Shown in pieces: positions 45,401 through 54,341 of a stretch of 64,000 nucleotides of DNA. Position 1 is the first letter of the stretch; every line of letters begins with the position of its first letter. The DNA is from Brevibacillus sp. JNUCC-41 (GTDB taxonomy: Bacteria > Bacillota > Bacilli > Bacillales > DSM-1321): assembly GCF_014844095.1 (NCBI RefSeq), contig NZ_CP062163.1, forward strand, positions 1,674,001-1,738,000. Reading direction: 5' to 3'. The translations under genes and the position numbers were made by a program. The notes under the pieces were generated by a model. The model made no database searches. It saw only the letters and a list, made by a program, of their open reading frames with translations, and had not been told where the DNA came from.

Positions 45401-47038
45401 TTACCGGTTTCTCCCTCTATTGGGGCTGCTGCCAGATCCACCTCTAAGATTACTTGGCCCTTGTCTACGGCTGTCTCTTTGATCTCCTCGTGGATTGTCA
45501 CGCCTTGGACCACGGCTGTCTTCCGACCTGCCTCCCCGTGTATCCTCACGTCTAGGTCCACGGCCGTTTTCCATCCGGCCTCCCCGTGTATCCTCACGTC
45601 TAGGTCCGCGGCCGTTTTCCACCCGGCCTCCCCGTGTATCCTCACGTCTAGGTCCGCGGCCGTTTTCCACCCGGCCTCCCCGTGTATCCTCACGTCTAGG
45701 TCCGCGGCCGTTTTCCACCTGGCCTCCCCGTGGTTTCTCCCTCTCGATTTCACGATTGTCCGCTTGATTTACAGAACGGTGACTGCCTCGATTCGGTCCT
45801 CTCGTATCTATCCGTTCCCGGTGTTTCCTTCCCCCTCCCGAACGCGGTCGGCGGGTACCTTCATCAGAAGAGTCTTCATAGCGTTTCCTCTTTTGCCTCA
45901 CCTCATCGGGTTGGAACATTTTCACTCCTTCAATCGTCCTTCTTTCGATCTTCATGGAGATCCCTTTTTCAATCTCGCTTAAAAGCTGTAAATCCTTCGT
46001 TGCTATGAAAGTTACAGCCAAGCCATTCTCACCCGCTCGGCCTGTCCGGCCAATTCGGTGGATGTAACTTTCTGCATCCTCGGGAACATCATAATTAAAA
46101 ACATGTGTCACACCTTCTACATCGAGTCCTCGTGCAGCAACGTCCGTTGCCACTAAATATTGAAGCTTTGCGTCTCTGAAGTTTTTCATGACACGTTCAC
46201 GCTTTGCCTGTGAAAGGTCACCATGAAGCTCTTCAGAGTTGAATCCAGCTGCCTTCAAGGCATCATTCAAAACCGAAACGCGACGTTTTGTACGGCAAAA
46301 TATGATTGCAAGGTATGGCTGTTCTTCTTTGATCATGTTGATTAATGATGACTGTTTGGCACGATCGGTAGTCTCGATGACAAGCTGCCTGATTTTCTCG
46401 ACCGTTACTTGCTCGGCCTTCACCGCGGCAGTTAATGGTTTAGTCATATAGCGTTTTGCCAATTGATGCACCTGTTCAGGCATCGTCGCTGAAAAGAGCA
46501 ACGTTTGGCGTTCCTCTGGAAGCTGTCCCATAATTTCTTCGACCTCTGGTAAGAACCCAATATGTAGCATTTGATCAGCTTCATCCAGCACGAGTGTTCC
46601 AGTTTGTGATAGATCGATGGTGCCTCTTCGTAAATGATCTAAAAGCCTGCCTGGCGTGGCGACCACCACGGAGATGTTTCTTGTCAGCTTTTTCATTTGT
46701 TGCTCGACATCCTGTCCGCCATATACTGCAAGCACTTGGAGTCCTTCCATTTCATTAGAGAATTTCTTCAATTCAGCAGTGATTTGCAAAGCCAATTCCC
46801 TGGTTGGCGTGACGATCAGGGATTGTATGTGGGATGCGGCGGGATCTACTTTTTCCAGGATTGGCAGCAAAAATGCCAAAGTCTTCCCTGTCCCCGTTTG
46901 AGCCTTCGCGATGACATCCCTTCCAGCAAGGATATCTGGTATCGATTTTTCCTGGATCGGGGTAGGAGTGGTTATTCCTATTTGCTTTAATATCATGTTA
47001 ATCGCCGGGCTGACGCCAAGGTCGATGAATTCTGTCAT
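45401..47038 (-). CDS. DEAD-box RNA helicase with RG-rich repeat tail
   Basis: This 545-aa helicase has the Q motif ([13 protein letters not shown]), motif [30 protein letters not shown] in [12 protein letters not shown], and [12 protein letters not shown]. The C-terminal tail (about 380-545) is a basic, RG-rich disordered region with 16-aa repeats ([16 protein letters not shown]). The frame opens 28 codons earlier; the ATG at 47038 matches where the family begins ([10 protein letters not shown]), although its SD is weak. Leads an operon with the APH-like kinase and methyltransferase genes. Confidence 0.9.
   Translation of the reverse strand: MTEFIDLGVSPAINMILKQIGITTPTPIQEKSIPDILAGRDVIAKAQTGTGKTLAFLLPILEKVDPAASHIQSLIVTPTRELALQITAELKKFSNEMEGLQVLAVYGGQDVEQQMKKLTRNISVVVATPGRLLDHLRRGTIDLSQTGTLVLDEADQMLHIGFLPEVEEIMGQLPEERQTLLFSATMPEQVHQLAKRYMTKPLTAAVKAEQVTVEKIRQLVIETTDRAKQSSLINMIKEEQPYLAIIFCRTKRRVSVLNDALKAAGFNSEELHGDLSQAKRERVMKNFRDAKLQYLVATDVAARGLDVEGVTHVFNYDVPEDAESYIHRIGRTGRAGENGLAVTFIATKDLQLLSEIEKGISMKIERRTIEGVKMFQPDEVRQKRKRYEDSSDEGTRRPRSGGGRKHRERIDTRGPNRGSHRSVNQADNREIEREKPRGGQVENGRGPRREDTRGGRVENGRGPRREDTRGGRVENGRGPRREDTRGGRMENGRGPRREDTRGGRSEDSRGPRRDNPRGDQRDSRRQGPSNLRGGSGSSPNRGRNR
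45491..45730. repeat. 48-bp tandem repeats in the helicase tail
   Basis: Four near-identical 48-bp units start at 45539, 45587, 45635 and 45683. A diverged fifth lies at 45491. They encode the 16-aa RG-rich repeat. Unit differences are single bases, so the array is recent and probably length-variable. Confidence 0.88.
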
Positions 47039-47200
47039 GTTTGGGCCTACTTTCTGAATTTCTTCATTTAATTGACTGATAAATCCACTGAAATGGTAAC
47101 AGCTTCCTTCACTTAATGTCATATTCCTTAGTCTAAGCTAATTGTTAGTATATCATTATCTATTTTCGAGAAAACCTGTACCTTAAAATTTTTCATCCTA

Positions 47201-47229
47201 TTGTACTTTAGTTGTTTTTCTAATATAAT
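47201..47229 (+). promoter_or_regulatory. Sigma-A promoter of the purine permease gene
   Basis: TTGTAC - 17 nt - TATAAT. The predicted start gives a leader of about 100 nt containing the hairpin at 47283. Confidence 0.72.
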
Positions 47230-47282
47230 TTATAAGATTATTTAATCGAGCTACTTACTTTAAATTAAAGGGTAAGCATCTC

Positions 47283-47311
47283 ATCCTTGTAGATTAGTGC
47301 AAGGATTTTTT
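47283..47311 (+). terminator. Leader terminator/attenuator before the purine permease gene
   Basis: ATCCTTG / CAAGGAT with a 10-nt loop is followed by TTTTTG, 24 nt before the ATG and inside the predicted leader. An upstream stem CTTACTTT / AAGGGTAAG lies just before it. No plus-strand gene lies upstream for it to terminate, so regulated attenuation is likely. No purine aptamer motifs are seen. Confidence 0.6.
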
Positions 47312-47334
47312 GTATATAAAAAAGGAGTGACCGC

Positions 47335-48627
47335 ATGTTTAAATTAAAAGAACGGAATTCAAATATTAAGACGGAAGTACTTGCGGGGCTTACAACCTTT
47401 TTAACTCTGGCTTATATCATCGTTGTAAACCCAATGATCCTTTCTGATGCCGGCGTTCCATTCGACCAGGCATTCACGGCAACCATAATCGCAATAATAA
47501 TCGGTACCCTAAGCATGGCCCTTTTAGCCAATTACCCTATTGTCATAGCACCGGCAATGGGATTGAATGCTTATTTTGCATACTCGGTATTGGGAACCCA
47601 TGATATTTCATACACAGTTGCCTTCTCTGCAGTCTTTGTTACCGGTATCATCTTTATCCTTTTATCCCTGACCTCTTTCCGCTCAAAATTGATCGAGGCC
47701 ATCCCAAATAACTTGAAGCATGCAATCAGTGCCGGAATCGGTCTTTTCATTACCTTCATCGGACTTCGCTTGTCAGGTGTCGTCACACAGCATGAATCCA
47801 ACCTGGTTACCCTTGGAAGCTTCAGGGATCCTAATGTGGCGCTTACATTGGTTGGTTTGGTCATAACGATTGTGTTGATCGTTCGTAATGTGCAGGGAGC
47901 AATATTCATCGGAATGATCGTGACTGCCATAATCGCCTTCTTTACAGGCCAATTGGAAATTAACGGTCTAGTTTCCACCCCTTCATTACCTGAAGGGATT
48001 ATAGTCGCCAATCCAATCACATCCATCGCCGATGTCATTAACTACGGCCTTTATGGCGTCGTCTTCTCCATTTTGCTTGTAATGCTTTTCGACACGACCG
48101 GTGCTTTATTAGGCATAGTCCGGCAAGCTGGATTGCTGAAGGATAATAAGCTTGAAAAATCCGGCAGTGCCTTCTTTGCGGATTCCATCGGCACTACTGT
48201 TGGCGCCATGTTCGGTACAAGCCCGACCGCTGCCTCAGTTGAATCATCAGCCGGTGTAGGAGCGGGCGGCAAGACAGGTTTAACCGCGTTGGTTGTGGCC
48301 ATCCTTTTCTTAATGACCGCCTTCTTCAGCCCACTGATAGGAGCTGTCTCAAATGTAGCGGCAATCACGGCACCTAGCTTGATCATCGTCGGAAGCATGA
48401 TGATTAAAAGCATTAATGAAATTGACTGGACACACTTTGATGAATCATTCCCAGCCTTTTTGGTCATTGTAGCCATGCCATTAACATCAAGCATCGCCAA
48501 CGGGATAGCACTCGGATTCATCTCCTATCCCATTTTAAAAATGGCAAGGGGCAAATTCCGGGAAGTGCATCCGTTCGTGTACATGTTTGCCGTTTTATTC
48601 CTTTACCAACTTATTTTCCTGGCTTGA
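47335..48627 (+). CDS. pbuO: NCS2/AzgA-family guanine/hypoxanthine permease (PbuO/PbuG-like)
   Basis: This 430-aa permease has about 12-14 TM helices. It starts MFKLKERNSNIKTEVLAGLT and shows AGLTTFLTLAYIIVVNP, YPIVIAPAMGLNAYFAY, LLVMLFDTTGALLGI and GTSPTAASVESSAGVGAGG, typical of AzgA-type purine transporters. Length and N-terminus are closest to B. subtilis PbuO (432 aa); PbuG is the alternative. SD AAAGGAG precedes the ATG. Confidence 0.88.
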   Translation: MFKLKERNSNIKTEVLAGLTTFLTLAYIIVVNPMILSDAGVPFDQAFTATIIAIIIGTLSMALLANYPIVIAPAMGLNAYFAYSVLGTHDISYTVAFSAVFVTGIIFILLSLTSFRSKLIEAIPNNLKHAISAGIGLFITFIGLRLSGVVTQHESNLVTLGSFRDPNVALTLVGLVITIVLIVRNVQGAIFIGMIVTAIIAFFTGQLEINGLVSTPSLPEGIIVANPITSIADVINYGLYGVVFSILLVMLFDTTGALLGIVRQAGLLKDNKLEKSGSAFFADSIGTTVGAMFGTSPTAASVESSAGVGAGGKTGLTALVVAILFLMTAFFSPLIGAVSNVAAITAPSLIIVGSMMIKSINEIDWTHFDESFPAFLVIVAMPLTSSIANGIALGFISYPILKMARGKFREVHPFVYMFAVLFLYQLIFLA

Positions 48628-48634
48628 TCATTTT

Positions 48635-48666
48635 AAGAGGGATCCATTGTGGTTCCTCTTTTTTTA
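48635..48666 (+). terminator. Purine permease gene terminator
   Basis: AGAGG..CC / GG..CCTCT imperfect stem followed by TTTTTTT. Confidence 0.75.
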
Positions 48667-48676
48667 TAACTCCTGC

Positions 48677-48716
48677 AAAAAAAAAGAGGATATCCGACAT
48701 ATCGTCAGATATCCTC
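48677..48716 (-). terminator. Terminator of the parM-parR operon
   Basis: On the minus strand GAGGATATC..GAC / GTC..GATATCCTC is followed by nine T. Confidence 0.88.
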
Positions 48717-48724
48717 CTACATGT

Positions 48725-49267
48725 TCACTGGTTCATTTGATCAAGGAAATCACCCAGGAGATCGTCAAGATTTTCTTCTTCCGGTTCCGATTCTTCCTCT
48801 TGTTGTGCCGGTTGATCCAAATTCCAATCAAAGTCATCCAGATCTTTCTTAGGTAAGTCTTCCTTGACCTCCTCCACTACCTTTTCTTCAGGCTCGGCCT
48901 GCACATATAGTTCCTCGTTCAGTTCATTATTGTTCAAAGAGGCAAGCAGGGCCGTAGCGCGTAAAGGATCGGATAAAAGGTGGTACATAATCGTTCCAAG
49001 CATAGCTTCTGAGTGGGAATGCTTGAGCCAATCACGCTGAGATTTGCTTAGTTTGTTCGGCATGGGCAGGACAATCATTTCCCGATCCTGATGGGAGGAT
49101 TGCCCGACTCCATCGAGAACATACTCGGCAATTTTACTGGAAAAATTCCTTCTTTCCGTTTCCTTCAATTTCTGCAGCTGTCTTAACGTATAATCTGATA
49201 CATCCGAAGGGATACGAAAAGTGATGGCTTGTCCTCTTTTAAGTTCAGAAGAAGCTGTTTTTTTCAT
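48725..49267 (-). CDS. parR: ParR-like DNA-binding partition adaptor
   Basis: This 180-aa protein has an N-terminal ribbon-helix-helix-like segment (KRGQAITFRIPSDVSDYTLR ... NFSSKIAEYVLDGV) and a long acidic C-terminal tail (about 120-180, EEESEPEEENLDDLLGDFL). That is the layout of ParR-type adaptors, which bind the centromere and contact the filament through the C-terminus. Its start is 8 bp after the ParM stop and SD AGGTGAGAG is good. The call depends on the neighbouring actin homologue. Confidence 0.72.
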   Translation of the reverse strand: MKKTASSELKRGQAITFRIPSDVSDYTLRQLQKLKETERRNFSSKIAEYVLDGVGQSSHQDREMIVLPMPNKLSKSQRDWLKHSHSEAMLGTIMYHLLSDPLRATALLASLNNNELNEELYVQAEPEEKVVEEVKEDLPKKDLDDFDWNLDQPAQQEEESEPEEENLDDLLGDFLDQMNQ

Positions 49268-49275
49268 TCTCTCAC

Positions 49276-50472
49276 CTATTTAATGGAGCCCGTTCTTTGT
49301 TCTTTCTTCTTTTGCTGTGACTGATTCTGTTCCTTTGCATTCCGGCGGCGATTAAAATCCGAAATCAATTTATAATAGGCGTTTGCCATCATCCAAACGC
49401 TTTCCCGCTCATCTTCGAAAAAGTCTATATTGTAGCCATCGAAATTTTGATTCAATGTTTTCAAGTAATCTTTCAGGACAATCGATCCCCCGCCTACAAA
49501 ATAGCAGATTTCCGTTTGGGAATTTTTTTGCCATACGTTGCGCAGGTGACGATATTGCTTTTTGGCCAATTCACCTAAAATGCGGTCGACGATATCATGG
49601 ACGCTTGTCCTGCTTCCGCGAACCATAATATGATTGCGATCATTTTTCTTCGTGATGATTTCAACGACGTCGCGCCTGCTATCCAGCTCGACACCATGTT
49701 TCTTCCTGATTTCTTCACGGATCGATTCAAGGGCTTCAGCTACTCCCAAATTAAATCCTTGTGCCTTGTCATCGTCAACTTTACGATTTTTAATGACAGC
49801 GATATCCGTCGATAATCCACCGATATCCTGGATGAGTATTCTTCTATCTATTAATTCACGGTTAATGATATTCAAATCTTTATCCATGACCAAATTTATG
49901 TATGCAGCAAAGCCCTCTGGATAGACTTTCACTTCATCAAATTTTATATTAACCTTCATGCCTTGGTATTTAGGGGTAATTAAAAATTCCACCTGGTGGA
50001 CTGAGCCAAGTAATTTCGAGCGGTACCCTACGTCTTTCCCTTCTTTGACCTCCCGAAGTGGCAACCCTGTTCCAAGCGTATAGTTGGCTTCCACTACGTT
50101 ATTCACTTTTTTGAATGTATCATTGTCCCCCAACTTTGCAGCGTCCAATGCAAGAGCCGCAAAAAGCATGACTAATGTTTGATCTTCTTCCGATTTACTG
50201 CTTCCTAAATCCAATTCGGTAGGATTATCACTTTTTGTCGCCAAGTTCCCAACGCGATAAATCGCATTATTGTCTTGCAGAGCCGGTGAATGGACCCTAA
50301 TATGAATACCTTCCAATGGGTTTTTTTCATCAAGTTCCTCAATCCCGATGACCGGACGGTCTTCTATGTCTTTTGCAATGACGTTCGGTATATAAAGTTC
50401 AGACTCTAGCTTTCCAAAAATAGCCTTGATAGCATCATTTCCTACGTCTACTGCTGCGATTCTAGAACTCAT
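49276..50472 (-). CDS. parM: ParM/StbA-type actin-like ATPase
   Basis: This 398-aa protein has the actin-fold phosphate 1 loop AAVDVGNDAIKAIFGK, phosphate 2 loop LIQDIGGLSTDIAVI and adenosine motif CYFVGGGSIVLKDYL, as in ParM/Alp proteins. It should form ATP-driven filaments that push DNA apart. The C-terminus is basic and Gln-rich (RRRNAKEQNQSQQKKKEQ). SD AAAAGGGG precedes the ATG. Iteron-like repeats directly upstream (50599-50727) are a candidate centromere. Unusual because the flanks are chromosomal. Confidence 0.88.
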   Translation of the reverse strand: MSSRIAAVDVGNDAIKAIFGKLESELYIPNVIAKDIEDRPVIGIEELDEKNPLEGIHIRVHSPALQDNNAIYRVGNLATKSDNPTELDLGSSKSEEDQTLVMLFAALALDAAKLGDNDTFKKVNNVVEANYTLGTGLPLREVKEGKDVGYRSKLLGSVHQVEFLITPKYQGMKVNIKFDEVKVYPEGFAAYINLVMDKDLNIINRELIDRRILIQDIGGLSTDIAVIKNRKVDDDKAQGFNLGVAEALESIREEIRKKHGVELDSRRDVVEIITKKNDRNHIMVRGSRTSVHDIVDRILGELAKKQYRHLRNVWQKNSQTEICYFVGGGSIVLKDYLKTLNQNFDGYNIDFFEDERESVWMMANAYYKLISDFNRRRNAKEQNQSQQKKKEQRTGSIK

Positions 50473-50598
50473 CTAAAAACATCCCCTTTTTATAGAAAAA
50501 AATTTTAAGTGAAGCATTCCCTTTAAGGATAGAAAAAGTTGCCACGATAGTCAATCCTTCATAAGTTGTAGCTATATTTGTCGAATTGTTTTCAAATT

Positions 50599-50727
50599 GT
50601 TTACAATAGGAACAAGTATGTATACACCTTATATATAGCCACGTGTACGTGTTTGTAAACATGAATACTTTTTTGTGTACATTACAACTATTTTTGTTTA
50701 CATGTACACGCTCTTGTAAACAAACCA
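50599..50727. repeat. Centromere-like iterons, copy A
   Basis: Related short elements of the TGTTTACA/TGTAAACA/TGTGTACA type recur: TGTTTACAATAGG, GTATACACC, GTGTACGTGTTTGTAAACATG split as GTGTACGTG and TTTGTAAACATG, TTGTGTACATT, TTGTTTACATGTACACG and TTGTAAACAAACC. They lie directly upstream of parM, where ParR/centromere sites are found. Function inferred from position. Confidence 0.6.
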
Positions 50728-50825
50728 AATAATGTATTTTCTCACTCTTTCTCCTTACAATAATTAGCGGATTTGGGTACGTTACTAAACGGGCGATTCA
50801 CTAATGAACTGTATAGAGGTATTCA

Positions 50826-51345
50826 AAGCTGAGAAAAATACAGAAACTTCCCAAATTCGAGAACACTATTGTCGCAAAGCATTAAATTCCCCTTCGTTAA
50901 AATAGATACAAATATAACCACTGCCGCCTTAATTGCAGGCGGCGGAATTACAGGGATTACTCAGCTAAACAAGGAATCAAAGTTACATTGATAGAGGCTG
51001 GCGATATCCTTAACGAATCAACGGGACACCCACAGCATGGCCTGATTTACGATTTGCATGTTCTCTAAAACATGGTGAAGGGATATATTATGTAGCGAAT
51101 GCAGAAGGAATGGACTTACCAAAGACTTGGTTGAAGAATATTCCATTGAATGTAATTTGACTGAAATGGATACCTATATTCACGCAAATTCTGATAACTA
51201 TAAAAGTAAAATCCCAAAAGAACTAAAAGCCTATCGACACTAGCCATTCGCGGGGATTATACAGAAGAAATCCCTTTCTCCATTCCTTGTAAATCTTCCA
51301 TTAACCAAGGTACAGTTTCACCCCTTTAAAATATTTAACGGCCCT
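50826..51345 (+). pseudogene. Decayed 5' copy of the FAD/Rieske oxidoreductase gene
   Basis: Sequence runs parallel to the first third of the intact gene at 51664 (AAAAATACAGAAACTTCCC, GCAGGCGGCGGAATTACAGG, GGCTGGCGATATCCTTAACG, TGGCCTGATTTACGATTTG). It has lost the start codon and has several frameshifts and deletions. It ends at the duplication junction with no C-terminal part. Confidence 0.82.
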
Positions 51346-51368
51346 CCTCTTCATGATTCTGGAAGCTG

Positions 51369-52262
51369 AAAAAGTTTCCACGATAGTCATTGCTTCATTA
51401 ATAGCAGCTATAACATTCGAATAATTCACAATAGGAGCAAATGCGCATTAGCCTGATATATAGCCATGTGTACACATTTGTAAACATGTATACTTATTTG
51501 TGTGCATTGCATCTATTTTTGTTTACATGTATACGTTTTTGTAAACAAACCAAATAATGTATTTTTTTCACTCTTTCTTCTTACAAAAATAAGCGTATAA
51601 ATGGGGAAATTGGGCATGGTAATAAATGGACAATTTACTAATGAACTGTATGGAGGTATTTAAATGACTGAAACAAATACAGACCTTCCCCGGTTTCCGG
51701 AACCCTATTGGCGCAGTGCGTTAACTTTCCCATCTTTTTCTAAACTAGAAACAGATATAAACACTGATGTTTTAATAGTAGGCGGCGGAATAACTGGAAT
51801 CACTTCTGCTTATCTACTAGCCAAACAAGGTGTTAAAGTCACACTGATTGATGCAGGCGAAATCCTAACTGGAACGACAGGACACACTACAGCAAAAATC
51901 ACGGCCCAGCATGGCTTAATTTATGACCAATTGATAACTGATCATGGAGAAGAGAAGGCCAAACTTTATTATGAAGCCAATGCAGATGGAATGAAGCTTA
52001 TTAAAGACTTGGTAGAAGAACATTCTATTGAATGTAATTTGACTGCACAGGATGCCTATGTCTACGCAAATACAGATGAATATAAAATTAAAATTCAAAA
52101 TGAACTGAAAGCCTATCAAAAGCTAGGCATTCGTGGAGATTATGCAGAGAGTATCCCTTTCTCCATCCCTTCTAAAGCTGCGGTGATCATGAAAGATCAA
52201 GCACAATTTCACCCGTTAAAATATTTAACGGCCCTCATTTCGACCATTCTCGAAAGTGGAGG
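51369..52262. repeat. Tandem duplication, copy B
   Basis: Second copy of the unit described at 50529. Its repeat part (about 51464-51552: GTGTACACATTTGTAAACATG split as GTGTACACA and TTTGTAAACATGTATAC, TTGTTTACATGTATACG, TTGTAAACAAACC) precedes the intact oxidoreductase gene. Only the repeats, not the parM gene, are duplicated. The 3' boundary is approximate. Confidence 0.8.
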
Positions 52263-53184
52263 AGAAATTTATGAACGGACAACGGCAATGAAGATTGAAG
52301 ACGGCGATCCACCAACCGTTCAGACGGATAATGGACATACAATCAAAAGCAATCAGGTAATCGTTGCCTCCCACTTCCCTTTTAATGATGAAAAGGGCTT
52401 ATACTTTGCCCGTGTCCATGTAGATAGGTCCTATGTGCTTGGAATCAGGACTGAACAGGAATATCCCGGTGGGATGTATTACAGTGCAGACAGCCCTACC
52501 CGCTCCCTTCGCTATACGGAATTGGACAATGGGGAAAAACTTATACTAGTCGGCGGCGATGGTCATAAAACAGGACAGGGAGTCTCGATGATCGAGCATT
52601 ATGAAGCACTGAAGGACTTCAGTTCCCAATATTTCGATGTGAAGGACATTCCCTACCGCTGGTCGGCACAAGATATTGTGACACCGGATAATATCCCCTT
52701 CGTCGGACCAGTGACATCCAATAATCCAAATGTTTTGATAGCTACCGGCTATGCGAAATGGGGAATGACGAATGGATCGATTGCAGCCAAGATCTTAACT
52801 GACCGGGTTTTGCAAAGGGATAACCGCTATGCGGACTTGTATGACCCAGCCCGGTTAAAAGGCACGAAGAATATAGTCCAAGATAATGCTGATGTAGCGA
52901 AGCATTTAATCAAAAGCAAATTGGCCATCATTCATAAAACGCCTGAAGACATAGGTATTGATGAAGGAGCAATCGTGAAGGTGAATGGAGACAAGGCCGG
53001 ATGTTACCGTGATCATGATGGCCAGCTTCATATTGTCGATTCCACATGTACGCACATGGGGTGTGAAGTTGCCTGGAATAGCGGCGACCGTACTTGGGAT
53101 TGCCCATGTCATGGCTCCCGCTACTCCATCGCTGGTGAAGTATTGAATGGCCCTGCTGTTGAACCTTTGAAAAAAATACGCTGA
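51664..53184 (+). CDS. FAD-dependent oxidoreductase with C-terminal Rieske [2Fe-2S] domain (YhfW-like)
   Basis: This 506-aa protein has an N-terminal FAD site (VLIVGGGITGITSAYLLAKQG at 36-56) in a DAO-type fold and a C-terminal Rieske domain (about 425-506). Ligands are visible in CTHMGCEVAWN and WDCPCHGSRYSIAGEV. B. subtilis YhfW (509 aa) has the same architecture. Donor and acceptor unknown. SD GGAGG lies 8 nt before the ATG. A duplicated centromere-like region lies just upstream. Confidence 0.9.
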   Translation: MTETNTDLPRFPEPYWRSALTFPSFSKLETDINTDVLIVGGGITGITSAYLLAKQGVKVTLIDAGEILTGTTGHTTAKITAQHGLIYDQLITDHGEEKAKLYYEANADGMKLIKDLVEEHSIECNLTAQDAYVYANTDEYKIKIQNELKAYQKLGIRGDYAESIPFSIPSKAAVIMKDQAQFHPLKYLTALISTILESGGEIYERTTAMKIEDGDPPTVQTDNGHTIKSNQVIVASHFPFNDEKGLYFARVHVDRSYVLGIRTEQEYPGGMYYSADSPTRSLRYTELDNGEKLILVGGDGHKTGQGVSMIEHYEALKDFSSQYFDVKDIPYRWSAQDIVTPDNIPFVGPVTSNNPNVLIATGYAKWGMTNGSIAAKILTDRVLQRDNRYADLYDPARLKGTKNIVQDNADVAKHLIKSKLAIIHKTPEDIGIDEGAIVKVNGDKAGCYRDHDGQLHIVDSTCTHMGCEVAWNSGDRTWDCPCHGSRYSIAGEVLNGPAVEPLKKIR

Positions 53185-53293
53185 TGGTCACAGTGATTTT
53201 ATCTAATAGTCGACTGGGTCCGCTGTTTTCCTTATACTGAAGTTACTGCATGGTTGAATGGTTGCAAATAACTTTGAAAAGGATTGAATTGAA

Positions 53294-53488
53294 ATGAACG
53301 GTAAGAATCGGAAGGACATTACCCCAGGTGCCTCTGTGGACATTGTACTTAAAGCAGATCAACGCAGCGGAAAACTGACAAGCGGCACTGTAAAGGATAT
53401 TTTGACCAACTCAAGCACTCACCCTCATGGAATTAAAGTAAGATTGACTGATGGCCAGGTTGGCAGGGTTCAAGTCATTCATAAGTAA
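53294..53488 (+). CDS. ywbE: YwbE family protein (DUF2196)
   Basis: This 64-aa basic protein matches YwbE: KDITPGASVDIVLKADQRSG, KLTSGTVKDILTNSS and HPHGIKVRLTDGQVGRV. Probably a small β-barrel (KOW-like); function unknown. SD AAAAGGA precedes the ATG. Confidence 0.9.
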   Translation: MNGKNRKDITPGASVDIVLKADQRSGKLTSGTVKDILTNSSTHPHGIKVRLTDGQVGRVQVIHK

Positions 53489-53492
53489 TGCG

Positions 53493-53519
53493 CACTCGGT
53501 CCAGGCCGAGTGTTTTTTT
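53493..53519 (+). terminator. ywbE terminator
   Basis: CACTCGG-TCCAGG-CCGAGTG followed by TTTTTTT. Confidence 0.9.
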
Positions 53520-53629
53520 GTGATCATTCGACCGAATTAATGACAATGGGATATTTCAATCATCTTTCCCGTTTATAATTCGTACAATAAGGGTGAGATT
53601 ATCTCTTTTAAAAAAAGGCTGGTGTCAAA

Positions 53630-54286
53630 ATGCAAGAATACAATGCCCCTGATAGGGTTCATTACCGCAACGATGAACATACATTGAAAGTTTCCGGCTC
53701 TGGGACACTATCTGCCGCTCCGGATCAAGCCACAATCACCCTAGGAGTCATAACAGAGGATAAGGACCCCCAAAAGGCCCAGCAAGCCAATTCCCAAGCA
53801 ATCGCAAATGTCATCGCATCACTTAAATCCGCAGGCATTCCCGAAGAGCAATTGAAAACGAGTGATTACAGAATCGATCCGCAATATGATTTTATTGATG
53901 GAAAGGAATTGTTCAAGAACTACAAAGTCCAGCACATCATCCAAGCCCAAACGACCGAAATCGAGAAAATAGGCAGCATAATCGACACAGCTGTCAGAAG
54001 CGGCGCCAATTCAATCACCAGCATCCGCTTCTCTTTATCCAACCCAGATGCATACTATAACCAGGCACTTTCTCTCGCTTTAAAAAATGCATACGAAAAA
54101 GCACTCTCCATGGCCCGAACACTAGGAATCTCATTGAACCCAGTCCCTAATAAGGTTGAAGAGCTATCTGAAACTATAGCACCGATGCTTTACCAAACAA
54201 GTACCTTTTCAAAAATGGCGACTACCCCGATTCAGCCTGGTGAATTGAACATCACTGCCTCAGTAAGGGTGGAGTACACGTACTAA
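53630..54286 (+). CDS. SIMPL domain-containing protein (DUF541)
   Basis: This 218-aa protein has the SIMPL domain: LKVSGSGTLSAAPDQATITLG, EEQLKTSDYRIDPQYDF, NYKVQHIIQAQTTEIEKIG and GANSITSIRFSLSN. No signal peptide or TM helix is seen, so it looks cytosolic, unlike many SIMPL proteins. Function unknown. Confidence 0.86.
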   Translation: MQEYNAPDRVHYRNDEHTLKVSGSGTLSAAPDQATITLGVITEDKDPQKAQQANSQAIANVIASLKSAGIPEEQLKTSDYRIDPQYDFIDGKELFKNYKVQHIIQAQTTEIEKIGSIIDTAVRSGANSITSIRFSLSNPDAYYNQALSLALKNAYEKALSMARTLGISLNPVPNKVEELSETIAPMLYQTSTFSKMATTPIQPGELNITASVRVEYTY

Positions 54287-54304
54287 CACTCAGTAAATTC
54301 CATC

Positions 54305-54340
54305 TTAAAAACCCCCCCTTGTGAACAATGGGGGGGTTAC
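54305..54340. terminator. Bidirectional terminator between the SIMPL gene and purU
   Basis: AACCCCCCCTTG / CAATGGGGGGGTT (one mismatch) followed on the minus strand by TTTTTAAG, between convergent genes. Confidence 0.82.
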
Positions 54341-54341
54341 T

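Larger units (their letters stand above)
50529..51368. repeat. Tandem duplication, copy A (centromere-like region plus oxidoreductase 5' part)
   Basis: This stretch of about 840 bp aligns end to end, with many substitutions and small indels, to 51369 to about 52262. Shared landmarks are AAAAAGTTGCCACGATAGTC / AAAAAGTTTCCACGATAGTC, TATATAGCCACGTGTAC / TATATAGCCATGTGTAC, CAAACCAAATAATGTATTTT, AATGAACTGTAT.GAGGTATT, GGCGGCGGAAT and AAAATATTTAACGGCCCTC. Confidence 0.85.

Noticed and set aside
45461-45982. Plus-strand and alternative minus-strand open frames over the helicase tail
   Set aside because: Shadows of the 48-bp repeats; the DEAD helicase frame is clearly the coding one.
47230-47334. 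Purine riboswitch before the purine permease
   Set aside because: The conserved purine aptamer core (TCTACC-type junction and matching P1) is absent, so only a leader terminator is reported.
50462-50728. Minus-strand 88-aa open frame upstream of parM
   Set aside because: It runs through the iteron-like repeats and the parM SD and ends at the parM start; it has no SD and no recognisable protein.
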